Origin: an uncultured Gemmiger sp.
Lineage (GTDB): Bacteria; Bacillota; Clostridia; Oscillospirales; Ruminococcaceae
Length of the DNA stretch: 6,679 nucleotides
Assembly: GCA_944382805.1 (NCBI GenBank)
Contig: CALWNS010000074.1
Location: forward strand, 1-6,679
Direction of reading: 5' to 3'
Position numbers and translations under genes: made by a program. The notes below the pieces were generated by a model. It had not been told where the DNA came from. It saw only the letters and a program-made list of their open reading frames with translations, and ran no database searches. Shown piece by piece: positions 6,249 through 6,679 of the stretch (positions within the stretch are counted from its first letter, which is position 1; the number at the start of each line of letters is the position of its first letter).

Positions 6249-6470
6249 TTTATCATCTCTTTGGCACAGGCGAAAGAGCCGGACAAATAGCTCTATATAA
6301 CGTGATTTTCAAGGAAAGTTTGTTCCACATATTTGGTACGATTTGTGTGTTTTCAATATAAATTCAATACGGCATAATCATCGACTAATGTGGAAATGCA
6401 AGGTTCAAATTATACTATTGTCTTGAATGGAAAATAAAGCGACAACAAAAGGCTTATCAGGCTCTCCCTG
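6249..6470. other. AT-rich non-coding segment next to the tRNA fragment
   Basis: No protein gene is supported here. The segment is clearly richer in A and T than the operon region. It holds an 8-bp inverted repeat TTCCACAT (6323-6330)/ATGTGGAA (6388-6395) separated by 57 bp, a 6-bp inverted pair CTCTTT (6257-6262)/AAAGAG (6273-6278), and a TATAAT-like box on the - strand (6409-6414) without a convincing -35. If the tRNA fragment is an att site, this is the terminal part of the inserted element, where recombinase arm sites are often found. Confidence 0.45.
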
Positions 6471-6572
6471 GTACAAAATGCTGGTGCTTCCGTGAGCGGC
6501 TTTGGTATAAAATTGGGGTGCGCTTGTGATGCCGGCTAGTATAAAACCAAGGGGTCTCTGTGATCCCCACCA
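6471..6572. repeat. Three tandem imperfect direct repeats, 34-bp period
   Basis: The units are 6471-6504, 6505-6538 and 6539-6572, with no extra bases between them. All three share GTA then AAAA at positions 1-3 and 5-8 (GTACAAAA, GTATAAAA, GTATAAAA), G at positions 13, 14 and 16, and GTGA at 22-25. The other positions vary. 34 is not a multiple of three and no long frame runs through, so they are unlikely to be coding. They are too diverged and too evenly abutting to be CRISPR repeats. Binding sites for a recombinase accessory, relaxase or replication protein, or repeated elements in a transcribed leader, are possible. Confidence 0.6.
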
Positions 6573-6589
6573 TATCAAACTATGGTGGG
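6566..6589. repeat. Hairpin-forming inverted repeat, 9-bp stem
   Basis: CCCACCATA (6566-6574) is the exact reverse complement of TATGGTGGG (6581-6589), around a 6-base loop. It overlaps the end of the third 34-bp repeat. No T-tract follows on either strand, so it is not a simple terminator. On the - strand it would lie about 20 bases after the predicted transcript start and so could shape the 5' end of that RNA. Confidence 0.6.
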
Positions 6590-6615
6590 CCGATGTGAAG
6601 TGAAATCATATGGCC

Positions 6616-6644
6616 ATTATACCATATTGCGCTATGTCAGACAA
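6616..6644 (-). promoter_or_regulatory. Sigma-A-type promoter with extended -10, directed leftward
   Basis: On the - strand there is TTGTCT (6639-6644) as -35, a 17-bp spacer ending in TGG, and a perfect TATAAT (6616-6621) as -10. The TG one base before the -10 gives an extended -10 element. Transcription would start near 6609 and run left through the hairpin, the three 34-bp repeats and the tRNA fragment to the terminator at 6147-6178. No protein gene of size lies along that path. The promoter boxes are overlapped by a weak inverted repeat ATATGG/CCATAT (6608-6613 and 6622-6627). Confidence 0.5.
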
Positions 6645-6679
6645 ATGAAGAAAAAGTACAAACAAACCCAAAATTGGTG

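Noticed and set aside
6080..6286. A 68-codon open frame on the - strand containing WGSRGREFDSRHSDQ
   Set aside because: This is the translation of the tRNA 3' fragment and its terminator; such peptides are a well-known annotation artefact.
6204..6300. Complete tRNA gene on the - strand
   Set aside because: No D-arm, no 5' anticodon strand and no CCGAGTG 5' acceptor strand could be found upstream of the 3' part.
6471..6572. CRISPR array
   Set aside because: The repeats are imperfect, directly abutting and without unique spacers, and no cas genes are visible.

Overview
The window looks like a chromosomal piece of a GC-rich Firmicute, probably a gut-type clostridium. The clues are strong AGGAGG-type ribosome binding sites, tightly overlapping genes, U-tract hairpin terminators, a PRiA4b ORF-3-like gene, and glycoside-use genes of a kind common in such bacteria. 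The exact taxon cannot be told from the sequence.

Bases 1-4900 (+ strand) hold the end of a sugar-catabolic operon of four genes: the C-terminal part of a GH38 alpha-mannosidase-like enzyme (cut by the window edge), a ROK-family sugar kinase, a type I mannose-6-phosphate-isomerase-like metalloenzyme with a long extra N-terminal region, and a cytoplasmic GH76 alpha-1,6-mannanase-like protein. Genes 1 and 2 overlap by 4 bp, genes 2 and 3 are about 17 bp apart, and genes 3 and 4 are 13 bp apart. Together they read as an intracellular alpha-mannoside pathway: trim the oligosaccharide, phosphorylate the freed hexose, and isomerise it towards fructose 6-phosphate. No transporter or regulator is visible; these presumably lie upstream.

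Bases 4901-5190 are a convergent intergenic space with a bidirectional terminator (5011-5045). Bases 5191-5922 (- strand) encode a 243-aa PRiA4b ORF-3-like protein. It has a good ribosome binding site and a candidate promoter whose two boxes fall in the arms of a perfect 10-bp inverted repeat (5966-5996).

Bases 5923-6679 have no convincing protein gene, but they hold most of the unexplained structure. On the - strand, 6204-6248 is the 3' part of a tRNA, from the anticodon loop to the encoded CCA, most likely tRNA-Pro(GGG). It is followed by a typical terminator (6147-6178), but the 5' half of the tRNA is absent. This is the pattern expected at one end (att site) of an element integrated by a tyrosine recombinase; the element would lie to the right, with only its last ~430 bp in view. 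That AT-richer segment contains three imperfect direct repeats with an exact 34-bp period (6471-6572), a 9-bp-stem hairpin (6566-6589), and a good sigma-A-type promoter on the - strand (6616-6644) that points out of the putative element, through the repeats and the tRNA fragment. The possible outward transcript is the most novel feature of the window.
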